Assembly (NCBI GenBank): GCA_029573725.1
Contig: JAKQDQ010000018.1
Coordinates: 124,001 to 188,000 of the forward strand
From: Verrucomicrobiota bacterium
GTDB lineage: Bacteria; Verrucomicrobiota; Verrucomicrobiia; Limisphaerales; JADLHS01
Direction of reading: 5' to 3'
Length of the DNA stretch: 64,000 nt
A program made the position numbers and the translations under genes. Numbering within the stretch: the stretch's first letter is position 1; each line of letters opens with the position of its first letter. The notes below the pieces were generated by a model. It searched no databases. It saw only the letters and a program-made list of their open reading frames with translations, and was not told the origin of the DNA. Shown piece after piece: positions 1 through 8,267 of this stretch.

Positions 1-192
1 TTCCTCGCCGTCAATGCGCACCGACCCGGCGTCCGGCTGCAGCAATCCAATGATGTGTTTGAGCAACACGCTTTTGCCGCAACCACTGCGTCCAATGATG
101 ACCAGGGATTCGCCCAGAGGGATGGAAAAGCTTACGTCCTCCAGGACCGTTTGGCGGCCAAATCGTTTTTGGAGCTGGTGAACTTCGATCAT
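1..192 (-). CDS. MlaF-type ABC transporter ATP-binding protein (partial)
   Basis: Only the first 64 codons lie in the window and the gene continues past the left edge. Translation from the ATG at 192 gives MIEVHQLQKRFGRQTVLEDV, followed by a Walker A motif GRSGCGKS at about residues 35-42 and the turn LLQPDAGSVRIDG, typical of ABC ATPases. Its start overlaps the stop of the permease gene as ATGA (189-192), so the two are translationally coupled. With an MlaE-type permease as partner, the natural role is to energise retrograde or anterograde phospholipid movement between inner and outer membranes. The partner MlaD-type MCE protein would be expected beyond position 1. The assignment to the MlaF family comes mainly from context, because any ABC ATPase has this N-terminus. 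Confidence 0.85.
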   Translation of the reverse strand, partial: MIEVHQLQKRFGRQTVLEDVSFSIPLGESLVIIGRSGCGKSVLLKHIIGLLQPDAGSVRIDGEE

Positions 193-977
193 AGCGTGTG
201 AAACAGCCGTCCAAACAGCAGGGTCAGGAAGAAGTTGGAAATGAGAATCGCAATCGAGCTGTAAACCACCGCCGCCGTGGTGGCGTAACCGACGCCCTCG
301 GCGCCGTTTCGACAGTGCATGCCCTTGTAACAGGCGATGCTCGCAATGATGCCCCCGAACACGAACGATTTCATCAGGCCCACCGACAAGTCCACAAAGC
401 CGGTGTAGCGCAGCATGTTGTACCAAAGATACGCCGAGTCCACTTTCATCAGGTAAACGACGACGATGTAACCCGCGCCAATGCCGATGGCGATGGCCTC
501 CGCCGTGAGCAGGGGGAGCACCAGCAGCGTCGCCAAAAAACGGGGCGCGACCAGGTAATCCACCGGATGCGTGGCCAGGGTGCGGAGCGCGTCAATTTGT
601 TCCGTGACGCGCATGGTGCCCAGCTCGGCGGCAATTGCCGCGCCCACGCGGCCGGCCACCATCAGACTGGTCAGCACCGGCCCGAGTTCGCTGCACATGG
701 AAACACCGACCAGCGCCAGGGTGGCCGTGTCCATTTTGAACTGGTGAAACTGGTAATAGGCTTGAGCGGCGAGAACCATGCCGGTGAACGCGCCGGTTAC
801 CAGTACGACCGATTGGGACTTGACGCCGATGAAATAGATCTGGCCCACCAGATCGCGCAGCGCCATCCGGAAGCCGAACAGGGAGAGCAGCGTTTCCTTG
901 AACAGTTGGCCGTAGGTCCCGAGCCCTCTCAACCAGCCGGTCAGGTATTTTTCCCAAAACGCAGTCACGGCCGCCAA
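189..977 (-). CDS. MlaE-family ABC transporter permease
   Basis: A 262-residue polytopic membrane protein of the usual MlaE/YrbE length. It contains the family signature region GPVLTSLMVAGRVGAAIAAELGT-like around residues 100-120 with MRVTEQIDAL following, then several hydrophobic segments to the C-terminus. Known members are inner-membrane permeases for phospholipid transport (Mla, or Tgd in plastids). The gene follows the PlsC-type acyltransferase by 96 bp on the same strand and is coupled by ATGA to the ATPase gene. Being at the end of the lipid-like biosynthetic run, it could serve general lipid asymmetry or the cluster product; the sequence does not decide between these. Confidence 0.92.
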   Translation of the reverse strand: MAAVTAFWEKYLTGWLRGLGTYGQLFKETLLSLFGFRMALRDLVGQIYFIGVKSQSVVLVTGAFTGMVLAAQAYYQFHQFKMDTATLALVGVSMCSELGPVLTSLMVAGRVGAAIAAELGTMRVTEQIDALRTLATHPVDYLVAPRFLATLLVLPLLTAEAIAIGIGAGYIVVVYLMKVDSAYLWYNMLRYTGFVDLSVGLMKSFVFGGIIASIACYKGMHCRNGAEGVGYATTAAVVYSSIAILISNFFLTLLFGRLFHTL

Positions 978-1073
978 GCTAACAAGCAGGCGTTGGAATG
1001 GCTACACCGTTTGCCAATAAATGCTGCGCGGCGGCCGGGGGCGACGTCCGGACGCCTCCGGGGTTCCGCCGGT

Positions 1074-1760
1074 TCAATGATCCCGCGCCGCGATGATTTT
1101 TGCCCGGACAAATTCGAGAAAATCCTCGCGGCTCAGGTGCAGATATTCCTCCGGGGCGATGCGCGGGGCAAAGTGAACCTCCACCTGGCGCAAGCCGCCC
1201 AGCAGATGCAGCGGTCCGGTCTTGGTCGAGATCCGTTGCATGTTTTCAAAAAAGACGGGGATGAGGGGAAGCCGCGCTTCCTGGGCGATGTAATAAATGC
1301 CGGGCTGGCAAGCTTTGACATGCACCCCATCCCCGCGGGTGCCTTCGGGAAAGACGATCAGTTGAAATCCCCGCCGGCTGCGGGCAAAGGCCTGCAATTC
1401 CTCGAGACGTTTGGGGTTGAACTTCCCCCGTTCCAGCAGGAAGCCAATCTGGCTGCTGAGCAGGCGCTTGATCCAGCTGGCGCGCCAAACGGATTTGTCG
1501 CCAAGCACCAGAATGGGATAACAACCCTTTCGCCAGCAGAGCGCTCCCAGCAGGATCGTATCGAGCAAACTGACGTGGTTGCAGACGAAGAGGCAGTGTT
1601 GCCGCCGGTCCAGATGGGCCAATCCGTGGGCGCGGCGCAGATAGGGCAACGCAAAGAACAGCGTGGCGCCCAATCCCAGCCACCATTGCGTCAGGACCAG
1701 ACGCCGGGTGGCGCAGCGCGCTGCCGCCGCCGCGGGGGGACCGGTGGGTTCGGAGTCCAT
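1074..1760 (-). CDS. PlsC-type lysophospholipid acyltransferase
   Basis: A 228-residue protein with the acyltransferase block I motif NHVSLLD (H62, D67; HX4D) and block III FPEGTR at 137-142, the hallmarks of 1-acylglycerol-3-phosphate acyltransferases. One hydrophobic segment near residues 24-40 suggests inner-membrane association. Family members transfer acyl groups from acyl-ACP or acyl-CoA to a lysolipid or another hydroxyl acceptor. It starts 5 bp after the C45 gene stop, so it is probably in the same transcript. Acyltransferases of this kind are regular members of aryl-polyene, flexirubin and xanthomonadin clusters, where they are thought to attach the polyene to a lipid anchor. That role here is inferred from context; a housekeeping PlsC is the alternative. 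Confidence 0.9.
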   Translation of the reverse strand: MDSEPTGPPAAAAARCATRRLVLTQWWLGLGATLFFALPYLRRAHGLAHLDRRQHCLFVCNHVSLLDTILLGALCWRKGCYPILVLGDKSVWRASWIKRLLSSQIGFLLERGKFNPKRLEELQAFARSRRGFQLIVFPEGTRGDGVHVKACQPGIYYIAQEARLPLIPVFFENMQRISTKTGPLHLLGGLRQVEVHFAPRIAPEEYLHLSREDFLEFVRAKIIAARDH

Positions 1761-1765
1761 GCGGG

Positions 1766-3421
1766 TTATTTTGCGTCCCGGGTGGATTGCAACAACTTTT
1801 CCAGCTGCTCGGTTTCGCTCCGAAACGCGGGGGACGCCGCCAGCGCGGTTTCCAACGCCTGGCGCGCCTCCTCCGTCCGTCCCAGGCGCAGCCAGGCGCG
1901 CCCGCGCAGCTCCGCGTTCTGGTAGAACCCGGGATTGTTCCGTTCCGCCCGTTCGGCGGCGGCCAGGGCTTCTGTTGCCTGCTGGTTTTTCAAGGCGCGC
2001 TGTCCTTCCTGCAAGGCCCGTTGGGCGGTCTGGAATTTTTCCAACTCGCCGTCCCCCAGCATGGGGTCGTCGGGAATGGTCCGGGCGGGCAATTCGCGCT
2101 CGAAGTCGTTGACGTCGAAGGCGACGAATTTTCCCAGTTGATGCGGGGGCGAGGCCGCCCAGAAAATTCCTCCGGTCAGGTCCATAATCGTGGCGTGCGT
2201 CGCGATCAGGGCGTTGAGCGTGCCGCGATGGCCATTGCCGGGGAATTTGCCGCCCGGCAGATGCCGGTCGCGCAGCAGCGCCGCCGCCCGCTCCGGGGTG
2301 AGATGGCCATGCTGGGCTTGGAGCAGTTCATTCAGCCGCCGGTAGCGGGTCAAGGATGTGCCTTCGGCGAGATAGCGCAGGTTGCGTTCGTCGTCCTTGA
2401 GTTTTCCGGTTTCAAAGTGGTTGGCGGAAACGATCGTATCGCCCTGGGCTTCGCGGACATTGGTGGTTTCCGGGGTTTTCTCGACGACGACGAATTTCCC
2501 GTCGGCCCGGCTGCCCACCAGGAGCAGGGCGGAAACGAAAACGCGATTGGTGCGGATGATTTCGAGCGCGTTGGTGAGATTTCGGGCGCGTTGCAAGACC
2601 TCCCGGGCCACCAGGGCGATGGGCGTGGCGGTTTCCCCCGGCAAACTGGACGGAGCGCCGTTGATGGTGATTGAGACGCCCGCCCGGTTCATTCCGGAAA
2701 CCACCCCCGCCATGCTGGCCCAGGCCAGCGAAACAAACGGAATCCCGTCGTCCGGTTCGTAGAGCATGACGATGCGATCGCGGCTGAAAACTTCCGCCGC
2801 CTCCCAATCGAAGTTGCGGCCGGTGATCAAATGCCCATCCGCAGTGGCGTTGCCCCACGCGCCAAAGGCGGTGCAGCCGGCTTTCGAAACCAGCGGATTG
2901 TCAATCATCATGTAGGAAATATCGTGCGCCGCGTGGTAGTTGAGCAGGCGGTCGTAATAATCGCCCAGTTCCGGATGTGCATCCGGGCAGCCGCGCGTCG
3001 TGCCGAAAATCTGCAGCCGGTAATCCAGGGGCACGAAGCGGCTCAGGTGGCGGTTGCGAAACGTGACGTAAGTTTTGAGCACGTGGAGCTTCCAGGACTG
3101 CGGAACGTAGCCATGGATCATGACGAGGAATTCGTCCTCGAGGGTGTGCATCTTCTTTTCGAGCAGCCGGCCCGAGGCGTAACCCATGGCGAATGGAGAG
3201 CCTTTCAGGCGGATTACCGTCAATCCCTCGCGTTCCGCAAGCCAGGATTGGCCCAGCCAGGTTTTGTCGCCGCGCGTGGTGATTGACGCCTGCAGGATGG
3301 ACGTGTCCGCCGGCAGCGGAGGCGGTTTTTGCGTCCAGGAACGCACCAGTAATTTGCCCGAAAACCACCCGCCGCAGGCGAGCAACCCCAGCGCGAGCGC
3401 GATGATCCGGAAGCGTTTCAT
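1766..3421 (-). CDS. C45-family Ntn hydrolase/acyltransferase with C-terminal TPR-like region
   Basis: A 551-residue protein starting at ATG 3421, which overlaps the upstream dehydratase stop as ATGA. An N-terminal hydrophobic segment (about residues 4-22) suggests export or membrane anchoring. The core resembles the acyl-CoA:6-aminopenicillanate acyltransferase/C45 autoproteolytic family: Cys183 in KAGCTAFGAWGNAT followed by GHLITGRNFDW is the expected site where cleavage would expose the catalytic N-terminal Cys. The last 100 or so residues are Ala/Leu/Arg-rich helical pairs (QRALQEGQRALKNQQATEAL, GRAWLRLGRTEEARQALETA) consistent with TPRs. Family members hydrolyse or form amide bonds with acyl chains. 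Within this cluster an acyl transfer or amide-trimming step on the lipid product is plausible, but the substrate is unknown. Confidence 0.85.
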   Translation of the reverse strand: MKRFRIIALALGLLACGGWFSGKLLVRSWTQKPPPLPADTSILQASITTRGDKTWLGQSWLAEREGLTVIRLKGSPFAMGYASGRLLEKKMHTLEDEFLVMIHGYVPQSWKLHVLKTYVTFRNRHLSRFVPLDYRLQIFGTTRGCPDAHPELGDYYDRLLNYHAAHDISYMMIDNPLVSKAGCTAFGAWGNATADGHLITGRNFDWEAAEVFSRDRIVMLYEPDDGIPFVSLAWASMAGVVSGMNRAGVSITINGAPSSLPGETATPIALVAREVLQRARNLTNALEIIRTNRVFVSALLLVGSRADGKFVVVEKTPETTNVREAQGDTIVSANHFETGKLKDDERNLRYLAEGTSLTRYRRLNELLQAQHGHLTPERAAALLRDRHLPGGKFPGNGHRGTLNALIATHATIMDLTGGIFWAASPPHQLGKFVAFDVNDFERELPARTIPDDPMLGDGELEKFQTAQRALQEGQRALKNQQATEALAAAERAERNNPGFYQNAELRGRAWLRLGRTEEARQALETALAASPAFRSETEQLEKLLQSTRDAK

Positions 3422-3792
3422 GGTTTCGAAATCAGGTGTAAAATGGTTTCGCCCGCGGGCTGTCCCCGAACAGAAAAGCTGGCGCGGACCTGCAGCATGG
3501 CGTTTTTCTCGCTGCATTTCAATGCCAGGTGGATGACCTCCTCCGGCAGAATGGGGCGCAGGAATTTGGCTTTGACGAGGGTGTGGAGATGCAGCGTTTG
3601 GCCCGCGGTGATTTCGGCGGCCTGCCGGGCCATTTCAATTTGAAAAATTCCCGGCAGCACCGGCCGCTGGGGAAAATGTCCGGTGAAGGTCGGGTCGGAG
3701 GCCGGAAAGCAAAAGGTGAAACCGATGCTGCCGTCGGCGCCGGTTTCCGGCCCGGCCACCATGGCCGCCTGGATGGACTGGCATAAATTCAT
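3418..3792 (-). CDS. FabZ/ApeI-like hot-dog 3-hydroxyacyl-ACP dehydratase
   Basis: A 124-residue single hot-dog domain. The signature GHFPQRPVLPGIFQIEM carries the dehydratase active-site His of the FabZ/ApeI group (general pattern GHFPxxPVxPG). The start at ATG 3792 is supported by ATGA overlap with the lipoprotein gene stop; a longer open frame upstream overlaps that gene and is not believed. Such enzymes remove water from 3-hydroxyacyl-ACP to give trans-2-enoyl-ACP, and in aryl-polyene systems they act repeatedly to build conjugated double bonds. It is the second of two dehydratase-like genes in the run. The Glu/Asp partner residue cannot be placed with confidence by eye. Confidence 0.88.
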   Translation of the reverse strand: MNLCQSIQAAMVAGPETGADGSIGFTFCFPASDPTFTGHFPQRPVLPGIFQIEMARQAAEITAGQTLHLHTLVKAKFLRPILPEEVIHLALKCSEKNAMLQVRASFSVRGQPAGETILHLISKP

Positions 3793-4325
3793 CGGGCGGG
3801 AGGCGCCGGAGGATGGAATGATTCCGGCGGCTGCGGTCCGGGGACGACGCTCACGGTTTGCACTTCCAGCCGGTACCACCGTCGTTTGATGCGGTAGCGG
3901 TCCGGCCCCAGCACTTCTCCCGGACAAGGATGTCGGTCCAATCCAAACAACCAGCGGGCGTCCGCCGCCAGATAGCGCTCGATCCACCGGGGCTGGAGGG
4001 CCGGACTGGAGCGCATCACATACGTTTTTCCGTCGGTCGCGAGCAGCACGTCCGCCAGGACCCCGCCGAAATTTTCCGTGACCACCAGACGCAGTCCGCG
4101 TTCCGCGCTGAGCGCCGCATAGCCGTTCAAAGGGAACTGCCGGCCCCCAAACACTGTCAGGACGCCGCGCTGGGTGATGAGGGCTTCCGGCGGAAAGTCC
4201 GGGCGCGCCTCTTGAAGCCCGGTTCGCGGCGGGGTGACGCACCCCGTCAGGCCAAGGCTCATTCCCAGCAGGAGCGCGGCACACCCGCCACAGAGCAACC
4301 CGTTCCGTGGTGCGGCGGTGGTCAT
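3789..4325 (-). CDS. small lipoprotein, resembling DUF3261-type proteins of polyene clusters
   Basis: A 178-residue protein from ATG 4325 with a lipoprotein signal: basic N-terminus, hydrophobic stretch and lipobox LTGC, so it is probably outer-membrane attached after Lol sorting. The rest is about 150 residues of mixed beta character (ALITQRGVLTVFGGRQFPLN, LRLVVTENFGGVLADVLL), ending in a Pro-rich tail. It lies between LolA-like and dehydratase genes with a 1-bp gap upstream and ATGA overlap downstream. Small lipoproteins annotated DUF3261 occupy the same position next to LolA in known aryl-polyene and xanthomonadin clusters. The assignment rests on size, lipobox, beta pattern and neighbourhood, not on a profile search. 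Its biochemical role is unknown. Confidence 0.75.
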   Translation of the reverse strand: MTTAAPRNGLLCGGCAALLLGMSLGLTGCVTPPRTGLQEARPDFPPEALITQRGVLTVFGGRQFPLNGYAALSAERGLRLVVTENFGGVLADVLLATDGKTYVMRSSPALQPRWIERYLAADARWLFGLDRHPCPGEVLGPDRYRIKRRWYRLEVQTVSVVPGPQPPESFHPPAPPAR

Positions 4326-4326
4326 G

Positions 4327-5034
4327 CTAATCCGGGCCGGCGGCATGCGGCGGGGCGATGGCGGTTTGAATGGCCGTCAGTTCCAGGGGGTTGGTCTGAT
4401 CAAACGTGCGCGCCGGGAATTGCGGATTGCGGATTTCCCGGGTGAAATTGATGCGCGTGAAATCGCCGCCCGGCTCGCGCATGACCACGGTCTGGATGCC
4501 GGCGAGGTCGGGTGCAAAATGGATTTCCAGCGCAGCAAGATAACTGCGGAGGGCGGCCTCCTGCGGCACCAGCGTGACCACGGTGACGGCCCCGGTGGCA
4601 ACGGTGAGCGTATAATGGTTGGTCAACACCGCGAATTGTCCCTGGTGCATCAAGGTCATTTGCTCCATGACCTGCTTGAGGGCCTGCGGAAAGCCCAGCT
4701 TGAGCTTGTTCCATTGGCCGCCGGTACATTCAAATTGGGCAACCGACTGTTGATTACCGAGCAGGATGGATTGATAGGGGCGGGTGGTCTCCCAGCGGAT
4801 CCGTCCCGGCCGATCAATCAACATTGCGCCCTCGCTGTCCAGCGGCGCGGCGAACAGCTGCAACTGTCGTTGTTGATGGAACTCCAGGTAAACCGAACGC
4901 AACTCGGCCATCTTTTGCTGCAGCCGGTCGAGAATGGGCTGCGGATCAGCAACGGGCCGCGCGTCTGTCGCGGGCGCGTTTGCCCCGGCCAGCAGCGTGG
5001 CGCTCACCGCCACCAGTGCAATCAATTTTCTCAT
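4327..5034 (-). CDS. LolA-like outer-membrane lipoprotein carrier
   Basis: A 235-residue protein with an N-terminal signal peptide (MRKLIALVAVSATLLAGANA) and a LolA-type body: amphipathic helix ILDRLQQKMAELRSVYLEF, then strands such as GAMLIDRPGRIRWETTRP and the C-terminal FTRINFTREIRNPQFPARTF. LolA proteins carry lipidated cargo across the periplasm in an unclosed beta-barrel cavity. Cluster-linked LolA homologues are characteristic of aryl-polyene, flexirubin and xanthomonadin loci, where they are presumed to move the lipidated pigment to the outer membrane. Its start overlaps the deacetylase stop as ATGA (5031-5034). A housekeeping LolA is possible but less likely given the context. Confidence 0.85.
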   Translation of the reverse strand: MRKLIALVAVSATLLAGANAPATDARPVADPQPILDRLQQKMAELRSVYLEFHQQRQLQLFAAPLDSEGAMLIDRPGRIRWETTRPYQSILLGNQQSVAQFECTGGQWNKLKLGFPQALKQVMEQMTLMHQGQFAVLTNHYTLTVATGAVTVVTLVPQEAALRSYLAALEIHFAPDLAGIQTVVMREPGGDFTRINFTREIRNPQFPARTFDQTNPLELTAIQTAIAPPHAAGPD

Positions 5035-5783
5035 GTCAACATCCGGTCCAACCGCACGATTTCGTACCCTTGTTCCCGCAGTTTGGCGAGCAGCAACTGC
5101 ACCGTCGCCGTCAGTTGATCCGCCGGAATGCCGCCGTCATGCAGAAGAATGATCGCCCCCGGCTTCACCCGGCGCATGATCCGCCGCACCACACGTTCCG
5201 GGTCGGATTGACGGGTGTCCAGGCTGCGGATGCTCCAGCCCACGACTTTCAGGCGCAACGCCCGGGCAACGCGGAAGGTGTTGGGATTGGACAAACCGAC
5301 GGGCGGACGGAAATAGCGCGGGGTCGTGCCGGTGTGTTTTTCAATCGTGCGCTGGGCGGCTTTCAGGTCGGCGGTCAGTTTGCGCGCCGGGAACAGGTTG
5401 GTGGCGTAACTGTGCGCGAATGAATGATTCTCCAGCAGATGCCCGTCGCGCAGGATCTGGTTGGCCAGGGCGGGTGCGGCGGCGACCTTGCAGCCAATGG
5501 CGAAAAAGGCCGCCTCGACTTGATGGTGGCGCAGCACCTCCAACAGCTTTGGCGTTGAGCGGAGGTCCGGCCCGTCATCGAAAGTGAGGGCGACCTGGGG
5601 TTGTTGGGTGTGGCCCGCGCAGATGAAGGGACCGAAATAGCGCCAGTGCGGCAGGGCCACGCCCAATCCCAGCAGCAGAAAAAACCCGGCCCAGATCACG
5701 ATCAATCCGGTCCACCATCCCAGCCGCATTACCAGGCCGCTGCACAGCAGGGCGGCGAGCGCCACGCATTGGAATCGGGTCAT
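5031..5783 (-). CDS. polysaccharide deacetylase (NodB/CE4 family)
   Basis: A 250-residue protein with two N-terminal hydrophobic segments (residues 5-18 and 23-43) and a CE4 domain. Motif 1 is TFDDGPD (D69, D70), motif 2 is the metal-binding HSFAH (H120, H124) and motif 3 is RPPVG at 159-163; ILLHDG near the C-terminus matches the last motif. CE4 enzymes use a divalent metal to remove N- or O-acetyl groups from polymers such as peptidoglycan or chitooligosaccharides. It sits 25 bp after the ketosynthase fusion gene and couples to the lolA-like gene, so it is part of the run. In this setting it may deacetylate a glycolipid head group; that is inference. Confidence 0.93.
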   Translation of the reverse strand: MTRFQCVALAALLCSGLVMRLGWWTGLIVIWAGFFLLLGLGVALPHWRYFGPFICAGHTQQPQVALTFDDGPDLRSTPKLLEVLRHHQVEAAFFAIGCKVAAAPALANQILRDGHLLENHSFAHSYATNLFPARKLTADLKAAQRTIEKHTGTTPRYFRPPVGLSNPNTFRVARALRLKVVGWSIRSLDTRQSDPERVVRRIMRRVKPGAIILLHDGGIPADQLTATVQLLLAKLREQGYEIVRLDRMLT

Positions 5784-5808
5784 GACGCCGGGGGCAGGGA
5801 AAGGGCTT

Positions 5809-7995
5809 TCACGGTTCCACGAGGCAGATGGCTTTGCCGCCCCGCCAGGCCAGCGTGTAAAGCAGCACCCGGATGCCCCGCTCCCGCGCGGCGGTCACGG
5901 CGCGCACAAACCCCACGCCCGAGGCCGCCGGAAACTCGCCGCAGTCGGGCTTGTAGGTCTGGTGCTCAAGCGGTTGCGCGCGGCGGCGGTTGAGTGCGGC
6001 CACCACGTCCAGGTAGCGCGAATCGAATTTTCGCCAGCCCTGCGCCCCGGTGATGAGCAGGGTGACGGCGGCCAGATCAACGGAGCTGGCAATCCACTGC
6101 GCTTCGGCCTCCGCATCAAACGGCTGACGAAACCGGCCCAGTCGGATGGTACTGACGCGCGCCAGCGGGGTCTCGGCGGCCGGCGTCAGCCGCGCGAACA
6201 CGGCCGCTTCCCCGGGCCGGCTCTCCGCATTCCAGACGCCCCAGCGCTTGCCGAGGTAGAGCGGGTATTTGTTCAATTCATCCAGCGCGCCGGCAAAGGC
6301 TTCGTCCGCTTCGTTGCAGGCCAGCTGGTTCATGGCCTGCCAGAGCGCGCTTTCGAAGGAAATTTCGTCCGCCGTGGGGGCGGAATTCAGGCCGTGGGCG
6401 GCCAGGTCAATGGCCACCTGGCCCGCCGGGGCGTTATGCACGGACCCGGGAAAACGGGTCGGCATGGGTTCGGCTTCGTTCTTGGCGATTAAGTTCTCCA
6501 GGAAAATGGCGCCTTCATCCAGGCTGCCAAATCCCGTGCCCAGGGTGATGGCAACGCGTTGTGCCGGGTCCGGGCGGCCGGCGCGGCGGGCGGCCAGGAT
6601 CGCCATTTGACTCAGCCGGTTCAGGCGGCGGCGCTGGATGGGGTTGAGGGTTGCCAGGTCGCTGAACGGACCGCAGGCGTGCGCCGTCACGGTAACCGTT
6701 GGCAGGGGCCATTGCGTATGGCGTTCCACCACCTGTTCCGGCAGGAGGGCGCCCACACTGATGACCGCAGCCGGTTTGACCGGGGTTGCGCGCGTTTGCG
6801 GAGCGACGTCCGCGCGGGAAAACACCACGGCGGCATTGTTGCCGCCAAAACCGAAGGAATTGCTCATCACGTGGGTGAGGCGCGCGGCGCGGGTTCGCTC
6901 CACGGGCGAGAGTCCGATGGCGGAATCCCTTTGTCGGAAGCCGGGGTTGCCGGGCTGTTGCTGATGCCGCAACGCTTCAATGCACACAACGGCCTCCAGG
7001 GCGCCGCTGGCCGCGAGGGCATGGCCGAACACGCGCTTGGTGCTGGAGAACGGCGGCACGCGTGTGCCAAACACGGCTTGCATGGCCCTGGCCTCGGTCA
7101 GATCGTTGTCCCGCGTGCCCGTGCCGTGTGCGTTGATGTAATGGATGTCGTGCGGCCGCAGGTGGGCCCGGCGCAGGGCCGCCTGCATCGCCGCCACGGC
7201 CCCCTGGCCGTCCGGGTGCGGCGCCGTGGCGTGATAGGCGTCACAACTCGCCCCCCAGCCGGTGAGCCGCGCGAGGATGGTGGCGCCGCGCTCCCGCGCG
7301 TGCGCCTCGGATTCCAGCACCAGTGCGGCCGCACCTTCGCCGAAACTCATGCCGCCGCGCTCAACATCAAACGGCCGGCAGCCCTCGGCATCCACCAGCA
7401 GCAGCGAGTGAAATCCCGCCCAGGTGGTGCGCGAGAGCGAATCGGTGCCGCCGGTGATCACCACGTCGGCGGCCCCGCTTTGAATCAAGTCCGCCGCGGT
7501 GGCGATGGCCAGCCCGCCGGAAGAGCAGGCCGTGGAGATGGCAAAGCTTGGACCGTAACAGCCAAAACTGTTCGCCACCAGGTCCACCGGGGCCGAGCAC
7601 TCATGGAAGCGCGTGGCGCACGGGCGCATCCGGCCCTTTTTCAGCAGCGTCACGAGAAATTTTTCGCTGTCGTAGGAGCCGCCCACCGAGCAGCCCAGCA
7701 CGACCCCGGTGCGATCGCCGGCCCTGCCGAGATCCAATCCCGCCGCGCGCACCGCGTCCCGGACCGCCAGCCAGGCCAGCTTGTCACTGCGCGAGCCGCG
7801 CTGCGGCGCACCCAGGGCCTGCAGGTCAAACGGAATTTCGCCGACGGGGATCTGTCCGTAGCGTGGCGAGGTGAAGAGGGAGAGCGGCCGCAGGCCGCAC
7901 GCGCCGGAGGCCACCGCGCGCCAGATTTCTTCAACGGTCGTCCCGGGCGCCGCAATCACGCCCTGGCCGGTGATGACTGGAAATCGCGCGGACAC
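5809..7995 (-). CDS. ketosynthase fused to a second, catalytically degenerate ketosynthase-like domain
   Basis: A 728-residue protein starting with GTG at 7995, one base into the ACP stop. Residues 1-395 are a complete beta-ketoacyl-ACP synthase II-type domain with catalytic Cys157 in STACSSG, His290 in NAHGTGT and His325 in RVFGHALAASG. Residues about 405-700 form a second domain that resembles the short N-terminal-only synthase family (Ketoacyl-synt_2): LSQMAILAARRAG, ITLGTGFGSLDEG, FPGSVHNAPAGQ. Where a Cys is expected it reads TADE (541-544), so this half should be non-condensing, like a chain-length factor. In known aryl-polyene and type II polyketide systems these are two separate proteins forming a heterodimer; here they are covalently joined. 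Confidence 0.9.
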   Translation of the reverse strand: MSARFPVITGQGVIAAPGTTVEEIWRAVASGACGLRPLSLFTSPRYGQIPVGEIPFDLQALGAPQRGSRSDKLAWLAVRDAVRAAGLDLGRAGDRTGVVLGCSVGGSYDSEKFLVTLLKKGRMRPCATRFHECSAPVDLVANSFGCYGPSFAISTACSSGGLAIATAADLIQSGAADVVITGGTDSLSRTTWAGFHSLLLVDAEGCRPFDVERGGMSFGEGAAALVLESEAHARERGATILARLTGWGASCDAYHATAPHPDGQGAVAAMQAALRRAHLRPHDIHYINAHGTGTRDNDLTEARAMQAVFGTRVPPFSSTKRVFGHALAASGALEAVVCIEALRHQQQPGNPGFRQRDSAIGLSPVERTRAARLTHVMSNSFGFGGNNAAVVFSRADVAPQTRATPVKPAAVISVGALLPEQVVERHTQWPLPTVTVTAHACGPFSDLATLNPIQRRRLNRLSQMAILAARRAGRPDPAQRVAITLGTGFGSLDEGAIFLENLIAKNEAEPMPTRFPGSVHNAPAGQVAIDLAAHGLNSAPTADEISFESALWQAMNQLACNEADEAFAGALDELNKYPLYLGKRWGVWNAESRPGEAAVFARLTPAAETPLARVSTIRLGRFRQPFDAEAEAQWIASSVDLAAVTLLITGAQGWRKFDSRYLDVVAALNRRRAQPLEHQTYKPDCGEFPAASGVGFVRAVTAARERGIRVLLYTLAWRGGKAICLVEP

Positions 7996-8255
7996 TACAC
8001 AGCGGGGCGGCGCGCCTCAATGAAGTCGGCCAGCGTCCGGACGGAGCGAAAGGCCGGGCGGCCTTCCTCGATGTCTTTAATGACGATGCCGTAGTGCTTT
8101 TCCAGCATGACGACGAGTTCCAGCGCGTCGATGGAATCCAGTCCCAACCCGGTACCGAAGAGGGGTGCCTCATCGTCAATCTGCTCGGCGGTGAGGTCCT
8201 GCAAATTCAACGCCTCAATAATCCGTTGCTTCAATTCCGTCGTCGAAATGGCCAT
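7995..8255 (-). CDS. acyl carrier protein
   Basis: An 86-residue acyl carrier protein. The 4'-phosphopantetheine attachment site is Ser41 in GLGLDSIDALEL, the standard DSI/DSL motif, with acidic helix II following. It tethers the growing acyl chain for the ketosynthases and dehydratases encoded on both sides. The gene lies 12 bp after the short ketosynthase-like gene and overlaps the GTG start of the fused ketosynthase by one base. It is the only ACP gene visible in the cluster, while many aryl-polyene clusters have two. Dedicated use by the cluster is inferred from position. Confidence 0.96.
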   Translation of the reverse strand: MAISTTELKQRIIEALNLQDLTAEQIDDEAPLFGTGLGLDSIDALELVVMLEKHYGIVIKDIEEGRPAFRSVRTLADFIEARRPAV

Positions 8256-8267
8256 GAAATCACTTCT

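Noticed and set aside
198-1925. A long plus-strand open frame of about 575 codons opposite the MlaE and PlsC-type genes
   Set aside because: It is a shadow of two well-supported minus-strand genes; composition (His, Arg, Gln) is typical of antisense frames in GC-rich genomes.
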